DNA of 64,000 bases from positions 124,001 to 188,000 of the forward strand of contig NZ_BMSG01000003.1 of assembly GCF_014649035.1 (NCBI RefSeq), given 5' to 3'. Below the pieces are notes generated by a model that was not told the origin of the DNA, did not search any database, and saw only the letters and a list, made by a program, of their open reading frames with translations. The stretch's first letter is position 1. Each line of letters begins with the position of its first letter. Of this stretch, positions 27,179-36,554 are shown piece by piece. The stretch is from Streptomyces sindenensis. GTDB taxonomy: Bacteria > Actinomycetota > Actinomycetes > Streptomycetales > Streptomycetaceae. Both the position numbers and the translations under genes were made by a program.

Positions 27179-27965
27179 CGGCCGTCTCCTCTTCGGTGGT
27201 GGGTTCCTGGGGGGCGTCTTCGGCGGCGGGTTCCTCGATGGCCGGCTCTTCGACGCGGGCTTCCTCGGTGGCCGGGGCGGTGCGCACGACCTGGGTGTTC
27301 CCGGGGGCCTCGCTGCACACGGCGAGCACCGTCGTCCCGGCGTCGGCCACCGAGCGCAGCAGTGCCCAGGCCTGCTCGCGTTCGGCGTCCGAGAGCTTGA
27401 GGTCGGTGTCGTCGACGGCCAGCAGCCGCGGCCTGCCGATCAGCGCCAGCGCGACGGACAGCCGCAGCGCCTCAAGGCGCTCCAGGTCGCGTACGGAGGT
27501 GCGCCCCGACTTCGGGAGCGTGGCGGGGTCGAGGCCCGCGGCCTCCAGGGCCTCGTCCACCCGTACCTCGGCGGCGGCCCGGCGCTGGGCGCGCGGGCGC
27601 AGCAGGGCGCGCAGGGGCGAGCCGTAACGCCCCTGGAGAAGGGCGCGTTCGCCCAGGTGCTCGGCGACGGTGAAGGCGGGGTCCAGCTCGCTGACGCCCG
27701 GCACCGGGCCCAGGGCGGCGATCCCGCGGACGGCGGCGGCCTGCTTCGGCAGCCGCAGCCCGCCGGTCTCCGCGTACCCCTCGGTGGTGCGCATCCGGCC
27801 GGTCAGGGCGAGCAGCAGACAGGTGCGGCCCGAGCCGGACGGGCCCTCGATGGCCACCAGTTCCCCCGGCTCGGCTCTGAACGTCACGTTCCGGAAGACC
27901 CGGCCGCGCGGTCCCTCCAGTCCGAAGTCCTCGGCGCTGACAGCCGCGCCGTGCGGGCTCTCCAC
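27150..27965 (-). CDS. ABC-type ATP-binding protein with degenerate motifs
   Basis: This 271-residue protein is laid out like an ABC ATPase partner of the YhgE/Pip protein, but its catalytic motifs are altered. Walker A reads GPSGSGRT with Arg47 where Lys is invariant. The signature region reads TSVRDLERLEALRLSVALAL instead of LSGGQ. Walker B reads RLLAVDDTDL, with Asp instead of the catalytic Glu. The last 50 residues are a Glu/Pro/Ala-rich tail. It may bind ATP weakly or serve as a structural regulator. GTG 27965 has a GGGGAGGG site and lies 12 nt downstream of a perfect palindrome. Confidence 0.82.
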   Translation of the reverse strand: MESPHGAAVSAEDFGLEGPRGRVFRNVTFRAEPGELVAIEGPSGSGRTCLLLALTGRMRTTEGYAETGGLRLPKQAAAVRGIAALGPVPGVSELDPAFTVAEHLGERALLQGRYGSPLRALLRPRAQRRAAAEVRVDEALEAAGLDPATLPKSGRTSVRDLERLEALRLSVALALIGRPRLLAVDDTDLKLSDAEREQAWALLRSVADAGTTVLAVCSEAPGNTQVVRTAPATEEARVEEPAIEEPAAEDAPQEPTTEEETADARPEARRA

Positions 27966-27976
27966 AGAGACCCTCC

Positions 27977-28008
27977 CCTTTTTGAACTGACCAGTCAGTT
28001 CAAAAAGG
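27977..28008 (-). promoter_or_regulatory. TetR-type operator, perfect 15-bp inverted repeat
   Basis: CCTTTTTGAACTGAC (27977-27991) and GTCAGTTCAAAAAGG (27994-28008) are exact inverse copies separated by CA. The core TGACTGGTCAGT resembles known TetR/AcrR operators. It lies 12 nt before the start of the ATPase-YhgE-TetR operon and contains TTGAAC, which could serve as a -35 box. It may also touch the promoter of the divergent HEPN gene. Confidence 0.85.
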
Positions 28009-28133
28009 TAGTCCGAACTCGCGCTCGAAGCAAAATGGCAGGTCAGAGCCTTCTGTGGGTCGATTGTCAGTGGTGCCCGCCACCATGGACACAGACGGCC
28101 ACGGAGCCGTCACACGACGACAGGAGGTTCGTC

Positions 28134-28661
28134 ATGGCCAGCTCGTCCGCAGCCGCCGCCCCGCGGCGCCGCGCAGGCAGCCCTGCCCCCTCACTGACCG
28201 GTCCGGCCGCCGATGTCCACCCCGTCCTGCGGCGCGCCGCGGCGCCGCCCGCCGCCCTCGACCTGCTCGCCAAGGCCCGCTCCGGCCTCGACGAGGCCGC
28301 CGTGCTCCGCGAGCCCAACGAGCGGTACGCCACCGCCCACCTCGCCGCCCTGCGCATCGCGGCGGCCGTGCTGGCCGCCCGCGGGCGCCCCGAGACGAAC
28401 AAGCGCCGCCGCGAACGCATTCGCAGCGCCTGGGAAGTCCTCCCGGAGATAGCCCCGGAGCTGACGGAATGGAGCGCCCTCTTCGCCTCGGGCGCCGACC
28501 GCCGGGCCCGCGCGGAGGCCGGCATGCCGGGAGCCGCCAGCGGGCGTGACGCCGACGATCTGCTGCGCGACGCGGCCATGTTCCTGCGCCTGGTGGAACG
28601 GCTCCTGGTGCTCCAGCCGATCCTTCCGCAGCCCCGTCCCGAGCGTCCGGGCGGCGGGTGA
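28134..28661 (+). CDS. SAV_6107-family HEPN-domain protein
   Basis: This 175-residue protein has an Ala/Pro-rich disordered N-terminus (1-35), then a helical HEPN-like domain with conserved [44 protein letters not shown] and SAWEVLPEIAPELTEWSALFA, matching the SAV_6107 family of Streptomyces. HEPN domains are often RNases marked by an Rx4-6H motif; here R/H appear as RYATAHLA, so catalytic activity is possible but unproven. ATG 28134 has a GGAGG site. No toxin-antitoxin partner (for example MNT nucleotidyltransferase) is adjacent. Confidence 0.85.
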   Translation: MASSSAAAAPRRRAGSPAPSLTGPAADVHPVLRRAAAPPAALDLLAKARSGLDEAAVLREPNERYATAHLAALRIAAAVLAARGRPETNKRRRERIRSAWEVLPEIAPELTEWSALFASGADRRARAEAGMPGAASGRDADDLLRDAAMFLRLVERLLVLQPILPQPRPERPGGG

Positions 28662-28766
28662 GCCGTCCAGGGGCGCGAGGCAATAGGGTGGTGACCGCTC
28701 ACATCACCACCCGCACTGTTCACGCTCCGCCGTCCCAGGCGGCACCGTGCCGAGGAGTCATCTGCC

Positions 28767-29525
28767 GTGTCGGACCAGCCGCGCCCCCGCGCCTCCCTCC
28801 GTACCGCTGTGGTCTGGGAGGTCCTCAAGGAGGCTCTGGACCGCCGGGTCAAGGCGACCGGCAGGGACGCCCTGGATGTCCTCGACACCGGCGGCGGCAC
28901 CGGAAACTTCGCCGTGCCCGCGGCCCGGCTCGGCCACCGGGTCACCGTCGTCGACCCCAGCCCCAACGCGCTCTTCGCGCTGGAGCGCCGCGCCGCCGAG
29001 GCCGGGGTCGCCGACCGGGTCCGGGGCGTCCAGGGCGACATCCTCGGCCTCTTCGACGTCGTGGAGCGCGACGGTTTCGACGCGGTGCTCTGCCACGGCG
29101 TCCTGGAGTACGTCGACGAGCCCGCCGAGGGCGTACGCAACGCGGTCGAGGCCCTGCGCCCCTCCGGCGCGCTCAGCCTGCTCGCCGCCGGCCTCGGCGG
29201 AGCCGTTCTGGCGCGCGCACTCGCCGGACACTTCACCGAGGCCCGGCAGGCCCTGGCCGACCCGGCGGGCCGCTGGGGCGAGGGCGACCCGGTGCCCCGC
29301 AGGTTCACCGCCGAGCAGCTCTCCGGCCTCGTCTCCGACGCCGGGATGGAGATCGCCGCGGTGCACGGGGTCCGGGTCTTCGCCGACCTCGTGCCGGGCG
29401 TCCTGGTGGACACCGAGCCCGGCGCCGTGGAGGCGCTCCTGAAGCTCGAAGCGGCCGCCGCCGAGCAGCCCGCGTTCCACTCGGTCGCCACCCAGCTGCA
29501 CGTTCTGGGCGAGAAGCGCCGCTGA
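28767..29525 (+). CDS. SAM-dependent class I methyltransferase
   Basis: This 252-residue protein has the SAM-binding motif I VLDTGGGTGNFAVPAARLG near residue 38 (usual DxGxGxG appears as DTGGGTG), motif II VTVVDPSPNAL near 60, GDILGL near 91 and CHGVLEYVDEP near 111. These fit CmoA/UbiE-like small-molecule methyltransferases, and similar proteins sit next to the DUF3040/dcw region in other Streptomyces. The substrate is unknown. GTG 28767 is used. It is 105 nt downstream of the HEPN gene. Confidence 0.85.
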   Translation: MSDQPRPRASLRTAVVWEVLKEALDRRVKATGRDALDVLDTGGGTGNFAVPAARLGHRVTVVDPSPNALFALERRAAEAGVADRVRGVQGDILGLFDVVERDGFDAVLCHGVLEYVDEPAEGVRNAVEALRPSGALSLLAAGLGGAVLARALAGHFTEARQALADPAGRWGEGDPVPRRFTAEQLSGLVSDAGMEIAAVHGVRVFADLVPGVLVDTEPGAVEALLKLEAAAAEQPAFHSVATQLHVLGEKRR

Positions 29526-29772
29526 TCAGCAACGAAGCTGCGGACCGAGTGGGACTCAGGACCCCCGTACGAGGCGTAAGCCCCGTATGATCGGGTGACA
29601 CCATCCGGCATGGCGGATCGGTCGTCGGGGAATCTACGCCTCAACAACCGAGCCGACATAGCGGTCCGGACTGGCTGAGCGCTAGAGGGCGGGTTTCACG
29701 GGGGCGAATCCCTGCCTATCCTGGAAGGGCCGCATACCGGTCGCCCCCGCGGCCGACGACGAGGAGGATCCC

Positions 29773-30177
29773 GTGCCGCTCTCGGAGCACGAGCAGCGCA
29801 TGCTCGAGCAGATGGAGCGAGCGCTGTACGCCGAAGATCCCAAGTTCGCGACAGCGCTCGAGGGAAGCGGGCTGCGTACGTACACCCGCAAAAGGGTCTA
29901 CCAGGCGGTCGCAGGCTTCCTGGTGGGTATCGCGCTCCTCATGGCCGGAATGGTCGCCCAGCAGATCTGGATCAGCGTGGTGGGGTTCCTCGTCATGCTC
30001 GGCTGCGCCGTGCTCGCGGTCACCGGATGGCGCAAAGCGCCCAAGCCCGGTGAACAGCAGTCGGCCGCCGAAGGTGGCGGGGACAGCGGCGCACGCCGCC
30101 GACCGAGACAACGCCGGTCGATGATGAACCGCATCGAGCAGCGGTGGCAGCGCCGCCGCGACGAACAGGGCCAGTAA
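29773..30177 (+). CDS. DUF3040 two-TM protein
   Basis: This 134-residue protein has the DUF3040 N-terminal motif PLSEHEQRMLEQMERALYAEDPKFA, two TM helices (about 46-64 and 65-84), and a basic C-terminal tail (RRRPRQRRSMMNRIEQRWQRRRD). DUF3040 genes lie beside the dcw cluster in many actinobacteria and a role in envelope growth has been guessed but not shown. GTG 29773 has a strong GAGGAGG site. A 14-bp hairpin terminator follows. Confidence 0.88.
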   Translation: MPLSEHEQRMLEQMERALYAEDPKFATALEGSGLRTYTRKRVYQAVAGFLVGIALLMAGMVAQQIWISVVGFLVMLGCAVLAVTGWRKAPKPGEQQSAAEGGGDSGARRRPRQRRSMMNRIEQRWQRRRDEQGQ

Positions 30178-30244
30178 GCAGTACGCGTCAGGCCCTGTCC
30201 TTCCCACAGGGACTGACGTCGGCGCCACGCAGGACACCGATGGG

Positions 30245-30278
30245 TGAGGGGCGGCCGCATTTCCGCGGCCGCCCCTCA
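30245..30278 (+). terminator. Hairpin terminator after the DUF3040 gene
   Basis: TGAGGGGCGGCCGC (30245-30258) pairs perfectly over 14 bp with its inverse at 30265-30278, with a 6-nt loop. Confidence 0.8.
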
Positions 30279-30416
30279 GCCGTTGCCGGACGGCCCCCCG
30301 GGCGGTAGAGCCCACTTGAGCGTCCCGCGGAGCCGACAGAGCCGACAGAGCCCATGGAGCGTCCGGCGGGGCGGGGAAGACCCCGGCGGAGCCGGGAAGA
30401 CCTCCGGCGGAGTCGC

Positions 30417-30465
30417 GAACGCCTCCGGCCCGGACCCCTTCGCGGGGTCCGGGCCGGAGGCGTTC
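30417..30465 (-). terminator. 22-bp perfect hairpin terminator after the transglutaminase gene
   Basis: Bases 30417-30438 and 30444-30465 form an uninterrupted 22-bp stem with a TTCGC loop (a very stable cap), 22 nt beyond the transglutaminase stop. Confidence 0.85.
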
Positions 30466-30486
30466 CCGGGCGGGGTCCGGCCCGCC

Positions 30487-32904
30487 TCAGCCGTGCTGGC
30501 GGGTGAGGCGGCGCAGCCGGGCCGTCCAGCGACCGGCCCCCGCGCGGCCCGCCCACCGCTCCGCGAGCGCGGTCCTGCGGTCGGCGACGGCCCACACCAC
30601 CCGGACGGACGAGCGGGGCAGAAGCGTTGCCCGCAGCCGGGCGCCCCGGCCCGCCGTGGCCCGTAGTCCCGCCCGCACCGCCGCCGCGTCCCCGGCCAGG
30701 CCGCCCGCCGGGCGAGGCTCCGGGGCGTACAGCACCTGCTCCACCGAGCCCGCGATCCGGTGCACCGACTCGGCCGCCGCGGTGTCGAGTCGGCCCAGCC
30801 GCACGATCCGGGCCGCCGCCTTGCGGGGCGTCAGCGAATCGTCCGGGGCGATGCCGTGGTCCCAGGCCGTGTCGGTGATCTCCCGCCAGGCGGCCAGCGT
30901 CCGCGCGGCGGCGTCGGCGGGCGTCCGGCCCGCCGAACCCAGCCGGCGGCTTCTCGTCCGGATCCGCCACAACAGCGGTGACAACAGCAGCGCCAGGGCC
31001 AGGACCGCCGCGAGGACCACCAGCAGCACCGTCCCGAGCGGAGTGCCCCGGTCGGTCGGCCCCGCGGCTCCCGCCGCCTGCGACGGCCCGCACCCGCCTT
31101 CCTGGCGCAGCAGCGGCGGGCAGCTGTCGTCGGCGGAGGGAAGGGCGGACGGTTCGGTGGAGGCGTCCGCGGAGGGCTCGGCCGCGTCGCTCGCGGTGTC
31201 CGTGGGAAGCTCGGGCCGGGTCCACGAGGGGGTGCTGCCCCGGCTCGGGGTGGGCTCGAACCGGGTCCACCCGACGCCCTCGAAATACAGCTCGGGCCAG
31301 GCGTGCGCGTCGCGCAGGCCGACCGAGATCGCCCCGTTCGACTTCAGGGTGCCCGGGGTGAAGCCCACCGCGACCCGGGCCGGGATGCCCAGGGTCCGGG
31401 CCATCGCGGCCATCGAGAACGAGAAGTGGACGCAGAAGCCCTCCTTGTCACGGAGGAAACGGGCGATGGCGGACGACCCCGTGCCCGAGGTCACCGTCGT
31501 GTCGTAGGTGAAGCCGCCCTCGGAAGCGAACCAGTCCTGGAGCTTCACGGCCCGCTCGTAGGCGTTGGCCGCGCCCTCGGTGACCTGCGCGGCGGTCTCG
31601 GCGACCACCTCCGGCAGCGAGCCGGGCAGCTGGGTGTACTCGCGGAACAGCTTCTCGGGCGGCGAAGGCGCGGCCGCGAGCTGCCGCGCCGTGGGCTCGA
31701 CGACCAGGCTGCCGACCTCGTACTGCGCACCGCGCGTGGTCTGCCCGTCGTCGCCGACCAGGGTGCGGCCCTCGGGTTCGTACCGCCAGCGGCCGCCGAC
31801 ACGGACCTCGCTCGCCGGGTAGGGGAGCGGCAGATACGTCTGCTGGTAGGAGCGCGAGGCGGAGATGTTCGTCCGGACCTCCGTGACCGAGACGTCCCCA
31901 CCGAGCCCCGCGGGCTGGGGGAGCCGGTCGGGAACGTCCGTCAGCCGCCGGGTGGAGGAACGCCACTCGCTGCCGTTGAACTCGTCCAGGGCCAGGATCC
32001 GGAGATAGAGGTTCTGCGGGTTCTCGATGTTGCTGCGGTACGTCATCACCTCCCGGTTCTCCGGCTGGTTGAGGTTGTTCTGCAACGAGACCAGCGGATT
32101 CACCGCGGAGATCGTGCCACCGCCGCTGCCCTTGCCGTTCCCCGGGCCGTTCCCGCCGAGCAGACCGCTGTCCAGGGCGGGCAGGGCGAGGGGCGCCACC
32201 AGGGCGATGCCGAGCGCCAGCACGCCGATCCGCCGCCCGGTCCGCACGGGGGAGGAGCCGCCGCCCGCACCGGACAGCCCGTCGGCCAGACCGCCCCTGG
32301 TCCGCGAAGTCCCGCCGAAGACACGGCCCCACTGGGAGAGCCGGTCCCGGCCCTCCGCCAGCAGGAGCAGCAGATAGCCGGAGGCGGCCAGCAGGAACCA
32401 CAACCAGCCGGCACCACCGTCGGAGAGCCCGGCCGCGACCGAATACAGGGCGAGGAGCGGCAGCCCGGCCGGGGCCGCGCTGCGGAAGGTCACCGCCATG
32501 GCGTCCACGACGAGGCCGATCAGGACCACCCCGCCGACCACCATCAGCTTGATGCCGTCGGTCAGCGGGGCCGGGGCGGAGTACGTACCGACGTCCTCCC
32601 CGCCCGCGACCAGCAGCTCGCCGAGCCGCATGACGGCCTGCGGCCCCGGGACCGCCCCGAACAGGGCGTGGTCCCGGGCGAACACCAGGGTCAGCAGCAC
32701 CAGCGTGACCAGCGCCTGGGCGGCGACGGTCAGCGTCCGGGCCAGCGGGACCCGGCGCGCCAGGGCGCCCACCCCGCTCTGGACACCGAGCAGCACCGCC
32801 GCCTGCACCAGCCAGCCGACCCCCTCCACCAGCGGGATCAGCGCCCCCGCCGCCAGCAGTGTCGCCGCATAGGCGCTCAGCGCCAGCCTGGCCCGCCCGC
32901 TCAT
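30487..32904 (-). CDS. Transglutaminase-domain membrane protein (DUF3488/TgpA-like)
   Basis: This protein of about 805 residues has six or so N-terminal TM helices in the first 230 residues (DUF3488/TgpA_N), then an extracytoplasmic transglutaminase-like core. The core holds the catalytic Cys in KEGFCVHFSFSMAAMARTLGIPAR near 490, His in LRDAHAWPELYF near 530, and the nearby Asp/Glu. A Ser/Thr/Pro/Ala/Glu-rich linker follows, then one more TM helix (about 640-660) and a cytoplasmic DUF4129-like tail with DRTALAERW near the end. ATG 32904 overlaps the DUF58 stop (ATGA). It is the third gene of the MoxR-DUF58-transglutaminase operon. Confidence 0.88.
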   Translation of the reverse strand: MSGRARLALSAYAATLLAAGALIPLVEGVGWLVQAAVLLGVQSGVGALARRVPLARTLTVAAQALVTLVLLTLVFARDHALFGAVPGPQAVMRLGELLVAGGEDVGTYSAPAPLTDGIKLMVVGGVVLIGLVVDAMAVTFRSAAPAGLPLLALYSVAAGLSDGGAGWLWFLLAASGYLLLLLAEGRDRLSQWGRVFGGTSRTRGGLADGLSGAGGGSSPVRTGRRIGVLALGIALVAPLALPALDSGLLGGNGPGNGKGSGGGTISAVNPLVSLQNNLNQPENREVMTYRSNIENPQNLYLRILALDEFNGSEWRSSTRRLTDVPDRLPQPAGLGGDVSVTEVRTNISASRSYQQTYLPLPYPASEVRVGGRWRYEPEGRTLVGDDGQTTRGAQYEVGSLVVEPTARQLAAAPSPPEKLFREYTQLPGSLPEVVAETAAQVTEGAANAYERAVKLQDWFASEGGFTYDTTVTSGTGSSAIARFLRDKEGFCVHFSFSMAAMARTLGIPARVAVGFTPGTLKSNGAISVGLRDAHAWPELYFEGVGWTRFEPTPSRGSTPSWTRPELPTDTASDAAEPSADASTEPSALPSADDSCPPLLRQEGGCGPSQAAGAAGPTDRGTPLGTVLLVVLAAVLALALLLSPLLWRIRTRSRRLGSAGRTPADAAARTLAAWREITDTAWDHGIAPDDSLTPRKAAARIVRLGRLDTAAAESVHRIAGSVEQVLYAPEPRPAGGLAGDAAAVRAGLRATAGRGARLRATLLPRSSVRVVWAVADRRTALAERWAGRAGAGRWTARLRRLTRQHG

Positions 32905-34267
32905 GACCATCCCCCCGCGAAACCGTTCGAGCCGCCGCTCGGGGCGGACGGCGTGTCCGTGCGCATCCCGCCGGCCAGCCGCCACAGCTCGGGCAGCCCG
33001 TCACCCGGCTCCACCGGCACCGCCGTCCAGCCGGACTCGCGCAGTCGGCGCAGCCGGTCCTCGGCCGCGCCCGCCGCGCTCTCGTCGCCGGCCCACGCGG
33101 CGCTGTCCAGGACGAACGCGACCCCGGCCCCGGCCCGCTGCCGCATCCGGGCCGCGACCGCGGACTGCTCCTCGTCCAGATCGCCGAAGAAGGCGATGAG
33201 AAGCCCCTCGTTGCCGCCGCGCAGCACGTCATGGGCGCGGCTGAGACCCCCGCCGTCGGAGTGGCCGACCACCGCGAGCGTGTCGAGCATCAGCCCCGCG
33301 GAGTCCGCGGACTCCTGGGTCGAGCCCGCGTATCCGTCGGTCCCCTCGCCGGGTACCGCGTTCCCGTCGTCGGTGAGCAGCCGGACGGCGAAACCGCGCT
33401 CCAGCATGTGCACGAGGGCGGAGGCCGCCCCCGAGACCGCCCACTCGAACGCCGAGTCGGGCCCGGCGCCCCGGTAGCCGATCTCCCGGGTGTCCAGCAG
33501 GACCGTGCAGCGGGCCCGCTGTGGCTGCTCCTCCCGGCGCACCATCAGCTCGCCGTGGCGCGCGGTGGAGCGCCAGTGGACCCGGCGCAGATCGTCGCCG
33601 TGCCGGTAGCCGCGCGGAATGATGTCGTCCTCACCGGCGAGCGCGAGCGAGCGCTGCCGCCCGTCGCCGTACCCGGAGGCCTCGCCCGCCAGCCGCAGCG
33701 CGGGCAGCGGCACCGTACGCGGAATGACGACGAGGGTGTCGTACGCACTGAAGGAACGCGTCAGCTCGCACATGCCGAAGGGGTCGCTGAGCCGCAGCTG
33801 CAACGGGCCGAGCGGATAGCGGCCGCGCAGGTCGGAGCGGACCCGGTAGGACACCTCGCGCCGGCCGCCCGCCTCCACCCGGTCCAGGACGAAGCGGGGC
33901 CGCGGACCCAGTACGTACGGCACCCGGTCCTGGAGCATCAGCAGACCCGTGGGCAGCCGCGAGACGTTCTCCATCCGCAGATGCACCCGCGCCTCCGCGC
34001 CCGCGGGCACCCGGGACGGCGAGAGCCGGCGGGTGCCCGTGACCCGGTAGCGGGTGCGGTAGAGGACGGTCACACAGACCAGGGGCAGCACGGCGAGCAG
34101 CAGCCCGACCCGCAACAGGTCGCCCTGGCCCAGGACGTACGCGCAGACGGCGGCGGCGAGACCGGCGGCCAGGAACGAGCGCCCCCGGGTGGTCAGTCCC
34201 CCCAGGGCCGTTCGGAGGCCGCCCTTCCGCCCGCCGTCCTCCACGGCGCCGGGCTCGCCGGCCGCCA

Positions 34268-34268
<1 letters not shown>
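32901..34268 (-). CDS. DUF58 protein (VWA-like, MoxR operon)
   Basis: This protein of about 455 residues has two N-terminal TM helices (about 33-70) and then the DUF58 domain. The domain's motif GYRHGDDLRRVHWRSTARHGELMVRREEQ lies near 215-245, followed by a von Willebrand A-like fold (CTVLLDTRE, with a MIDAS-like DxR rather than DxSxS). Proteins of this type pair with MoxR AAA+ ATPases, probably in maturation of envelope complexes. The start is ATG 34268 (TGATG overlap with the MoxR stop) or GTG 34271. Confidence 0.87.
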
Positions 34269-35311
<1,043 letters not shown>

Positions 35312-35562
35312 CCGGCCCTCCTCGGCCCTTTTGCGCAGGGGCCGTCGCGCGTACCCGCGCGGCCCACCCCGAAAAATCGGACACTCCTCCGGAAGACCCG
35401 GGGGATGCCACACCCGCATTCTTGTTGCCGTTACCGCTTCGTGTCACTCGCCTGTGGACAAGTGGGTGTGAAAAGGCGGTGTCTGTCACGATTCCGGTGC
35501 CGCGGGGCACGGCGATGCGTGCGTGAGGTGCAGCGGAGGGCCGGGAAGCGGCGGGAGTCCGT

Positions 35563-36126
35563 TCAGGAAACGGAGTCGATCTCCCGCAGCAGACCGGTGG
35601 TCACGTCGAAGACGAACCCGCGCACATCGTCGGTGTGCAGCAGGAACGGCGAGGTCCGCACCCGCTGCATCGACTGGCGCACGTCCTGGTCGGCGTCCTT
35701 GTAGGCCTCCACGGCCCAGGCCGGACGCTGGCCCACCTCGCGCTCCAGGTCCTGCCGGAAGTCCTCGGTGAGGGACTCCAGACCGCAGTTGGTGTGGTGG
35801 ATGAGAACGACGCTGCGGGTGCCGAGCGCCCGCTGGCTGATGGTGAGCGAGCGGATCACGTCCTCGGTGACCACACCGCCCGCGTTACGGATCGTGTGGC
35901 AGTCACCGAGCTCCAGACCGAGCGCCGCGTGCAGGTCGAGACGGGCGTCCATGCAGGCGACGACGGCGACCTGAAGGACGGGACGCGCGTCCATGCCCGG
36001 ATCGCGGAAGTCCTTCGCGTACTCCGAGTTCAGCGCGACGAGGCGGTCGGTGACCTGGCCCCCTTCGCGGACCGCGGCGGCGGTGGACGTCACGGACTCG
36101 GCGGGGGAGTGAGCAGAAGTCGACAT
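35563..36126 (-). CDS. Beta-class carbonic anhydrase
   Basis: This 187-residue Zn enzyme hydrates CO2 to bicarbonate. Ligands and active-site residues are present: VVACMDARLD near 54 (first Cys and the Asp-Arg dyad), HTIRNAGGVVTED near 80, and HHTNCGLESL near 110 (His and second Cys). It matches the small beta-CA type exemplified by Rv1284. No signal peptide is seen. ATG 36126 has GGGAAGG upstream and a TAACGT box close to it. It is divergent from the dcw cluster, with the 428-nt upstream region between them. Confidence 0.92.
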   Translation of the reverse strand: MSTSAHSPAESVTSTAAAVREGGQVTDRLVALNSEYAKDFRDPGMDARPVLQVAVVACMDARLDLHAALGLELGDCHTIRNAGGVVTEDVIRSLTISQRALGTRSVVLIHHTNCGLESLTEDFRQDLEREVGQRPAWAVEAYKDADQDVRQSMQRVRTSPFLLHTDDVRGFVFDVTTGLLREIDSVS

Positions 36127-36554
36127 GACTACGACGTTAGCCTTCCCACCTGGCACGGGCGGGCTGTGAGAGCGGACAAAGAACGCCAACACGGCTTGTT
36201 GTGAGCTAACCCACAGGACCTGTGGGCGCACCCGTTCGGGTGGGTTTTCCTCATCCGGTCGGGTGGCGCGACGCGCTGGGCGGTTCGTTGATCGCGAATC
36301 GATCGAATGGCAGGGTGGACTAAAGTAACGCGAAGTCAACACCCGAATTCCCGCCCCACCGCCCCGACACACCTCCCCGCACCTCCTGCACATTCCGTAT
36401 TTCCCCCGTGATGTGCGGCGTACGTGCGACCCGGCCCTCTCCCGCTCTCGGTCGGCCGACGCCCCTTCCCCGGCGCCGGCGGGCCTCCCCTTCAGAGCGG
36501 GCGGGGACCAGGACGTACGTGCCGGCCGCGCGGGACAGAGCCTGAGAGGGCGCA
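36127..36554. other. dcw upstream region: + strand hairpins, candidate promoter, no mraZ
   Basis: These 428 nt between carbonic anhydrase and rsmH contain no mraZ-like frame. A CCCACAGG-A-CCTGTGGG dyad (about 36210-36226) and a CACCCG-TTC-GGGTG stem with TGGGTTTTCC (about 36229-36250) form a + strand intrinsic-terminator-like structure. Downstream, TTGATC (36288-36293), a 17-nt gap and CAGGGT (36311-36316) form a plausible promoter for the dcw operon, with TAAAGT (36321-36326) as an alternative -10. Confidence 0.55.
36229..36250 (+). terminator. Terminator-like hairpin upstream of the dcw operon
   Basis: CACCCG and CGGGTG flank a TTC-centred tight loop and are followed by GGTTTTCC, an unusual U-run for this GC-rich DNA. 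No + strand gene precedes it, so it would end an unannotated small RNA or an upstream transcript. Confidence 0.5.

Larger units (their letters stand above)
30178..30486. other. Intergenic region between convergent genes, two terminators and short repeats
   Basis: This 309-nt gap contains a 14-bp hairpin for the DUF3040 gene and a 22-bp perfect hairpin for the transglutaminase gene, with between them GCCGACAGA repeated in tandem (near 30331-30349) and two GAGCGTCC copies. I see no gene. Confidence 0.6.

Noticed and set aside
29526..29772. Possible mraZ or RNA gene before the DUF3040 gene
   Set aside because: No MraZ-like frame is present in any phase, and I cannot fold a tRNA or known RNA here.
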